Below are positions 6,034 through 6,361 of a stretch of DNA of 6,361 nucleotides, piece by piece. Under the pieces are notes generated by a model. That model had not been told where the DNA came from. It was given only the letters and a program-made list of their open reading frames with translations, and ran no database searches. The stretch is from CAZAGD01 sp049699975 (GTDB lineage Bacteria; Desulfobacterota; SM23-61): NCBI GenBank assembly GCA_049699975.1, contig JBNAWB010000201.1:1-6361 (forward strand), read 5' to 3'. Made by a program: the position numbers and the translations under genes. Positions within the stretch are counted from its first letter, which is position 1, and every line of letters starts with the position of its first letter.

Positions 6034-6064
6034 ATTATATCTCATTTTTTAAAAAAGAGAGCAA
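6034..6064 (-). promoter_or_regulatory. Probable sigma-70-type promoter of the four-gene block
   Basis: On the minus strand a perfect TATAAT lies at 6039-6034, about 24 bp before the ATG at 6010. The best -35 match is TTGCTC at 6064-6059 with a rather long 19-bp spacer. The spacer carries the palindrome TTTTTTAAAAAA (6045-6056), loosely flanked by CTC and GAG. The -10 is good evidence and the -35 is weak, so the promoter may need an activator or be helped by the A/T-rich bend. Confidence 0.5.
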
Positions 6065-6115
6065 GACAAATTTGCGAATTCGCCAATCCGCCACTGAAGG
6101 GTTGGTTTATTAAAT

Positions 6116-6262
6116 TAGCGAGGTTGGGTAGTAAGGTCATCGCGAGGAAGCGCAGCGACCGTGGCGATCTCGTTAAGCAATGAAATAAAAGAGCTGGCCA
6201 CGCTCCCCCGCATCAAGTGCGGGCTCGTTCGCCATGACGCATTACTTACCGAACTCTTGCTA
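6116..6262. repeat. 147-bp MITE-like imperfect palindrome
   Basis: The two halves are inverted, imperfect copies: TAGCGAGGTTGGGTAGTAA (6116-6134) against the reverse complement of the TTACTTACCGAACTCTTGCTA segment ends (about 6243-6262), GTCATCGCGAG (6136-6146) against CTCGTTCGCCATGAC (6224-6238), and CGTGGCGATCTC (6160-6171) against GAGCTGGCCACG (6191-6202). A perfect side hairpin CCCGCA-TCAAG-TGCGGG occupies 6208-6224. The GTCAT(T/C)GCGAGGA(A)GC...ATGAC design is a widespread class of dispersed bacterial repeat. There is no internal ORF. Confidence 0.7.
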
Positions 6263-6290
6263 CCTTTTTAAAAAAGGTGTATTTTAGAAA

Positions 6291-6361
6291 ATGAATTTAA
6301 AAACCTCAGGCTTAAAGAGAGCAAATTATATTTATTACTCGGAGCGATTAAATATTTACAC
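6291..6361 (+). CDS. Possible N-terminus of a divergent gene cut by the window edge
   Basis: An ATG at 6291 opens a frame (MNLKTSGLKRANYIYYSERL...) that stays open for 23 codons to the last base. An AAGG-type site (AAAAAAGGTG) lies about 11 nt upstream, which is far. A weak promoter-like pair, TTGCTA (6257-6262) and TATTTT (6280-6285) with a 17-bp spacer, precedes it, but would place the transcript start almost on the ATG. A frame this short is open by chance about a third of the time, and a minus-strand frame is also open across the same bases up to a TAA near 6269. I do not recognise the protein. Confidence 0.28.
   Translation, partial: MNLKTSGLKRANYIYYSERLNIY

Larger units (their letters stand above)
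6011..6290. other. Intergenic region upstream of the SUMF1-like gene
   Basis: About 280 bp without a confident gene. It holds the promoter described at 6034-6064, a 10-bp palindrome GCGAATTCGC at 6074-6083, a 147-bp palindromic repeat at 6116-6262 and a 17-bp palindrome ACCTTTTTAAAAAAGGT at 6262-6278. If the short frame starting at 6291 is real, this is a divergent promoter region. Confidence 0.5.

Noticed and set aside
6262..6278. Terminator hairpin at the T5/A6 palindrome
   Set aside because: The stem would be almost entirely A-T with only three closing pairs containing two G-C, no loop, and no gene known to end there.

Overview
The window reads as chromosomal DNA from an uncultured, probably anaerobic bacterium. 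Pointers are a protein with two [4Fe-4S] clusters, a uroporphyrinogen-decarboxylase-family protein carrying the zinc ligands of corrinoid methyltransferases, Shine-Dalgarno-led genes packed tightly on one strand, and dispersed palindromic repeats in every non-coding gap. Families like these are common in Desulfobacterota, Omnitrophota, Chloroflexi and similar lineages; the sequence does not let me choose one. All seven confident genes lie on the minus strand, so transcription runs from high to low coordinates.

Upstream block (6010 to 3076): a formylglycine-generating-enzyme-like (SUMF1-type) domain protein, a small nitroreductase, a SixA-type histidine phosphatase and a URO-D/MtaA-like protein. 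Gaps are 2, 43 and 13 bp, and a perfect TATAAT lies just upstream of the first gene, so this is very likely one operon. The four families have no textbook pathway in common, and no corrinoid protein or sulfatase is present in the window.

Downstream block (2722 to 59): a 61-residue protein with a TTG start that resembles AtzG/GatC small amidase subunits, an amidase-signature hydrolase with an intact Lys-Ser-Ser triad, and a DUF362 protein with a C-terminal 2x[4Fe-4S] ferredoxin domain whose start overlaps the amidase stop (ATGA). The first two probably form a two-subunit amidase; the third is translationally coupled to it.

Non-coding regions: 1-58 holds a C/G-rich palindrome; 2723-3075 holds a two-hairpin cloverleaf repeat between 16-bp inverted repeats, plus an orphan Shine-Dalgarno site; 6011-6361 holds a promoter, a 147-bp palindromic MITE-like repeat, and possibly the first codons of a divergent gene running off the right edge. 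I saw no RNA gene, CRISPR array, transposase or convincing intrinsic terminator.

The points most worth a second look are the unannotated-size AtzG/GatC-like subunit coupled to an amidase and a DUF362-ferredoxin protein, and the SUMF1-like protein that lacks the FGE cysteines at the head of a redox/phosphatase/methyltransferase-like operon. I found no clear previously undescribed defence or mobile system.
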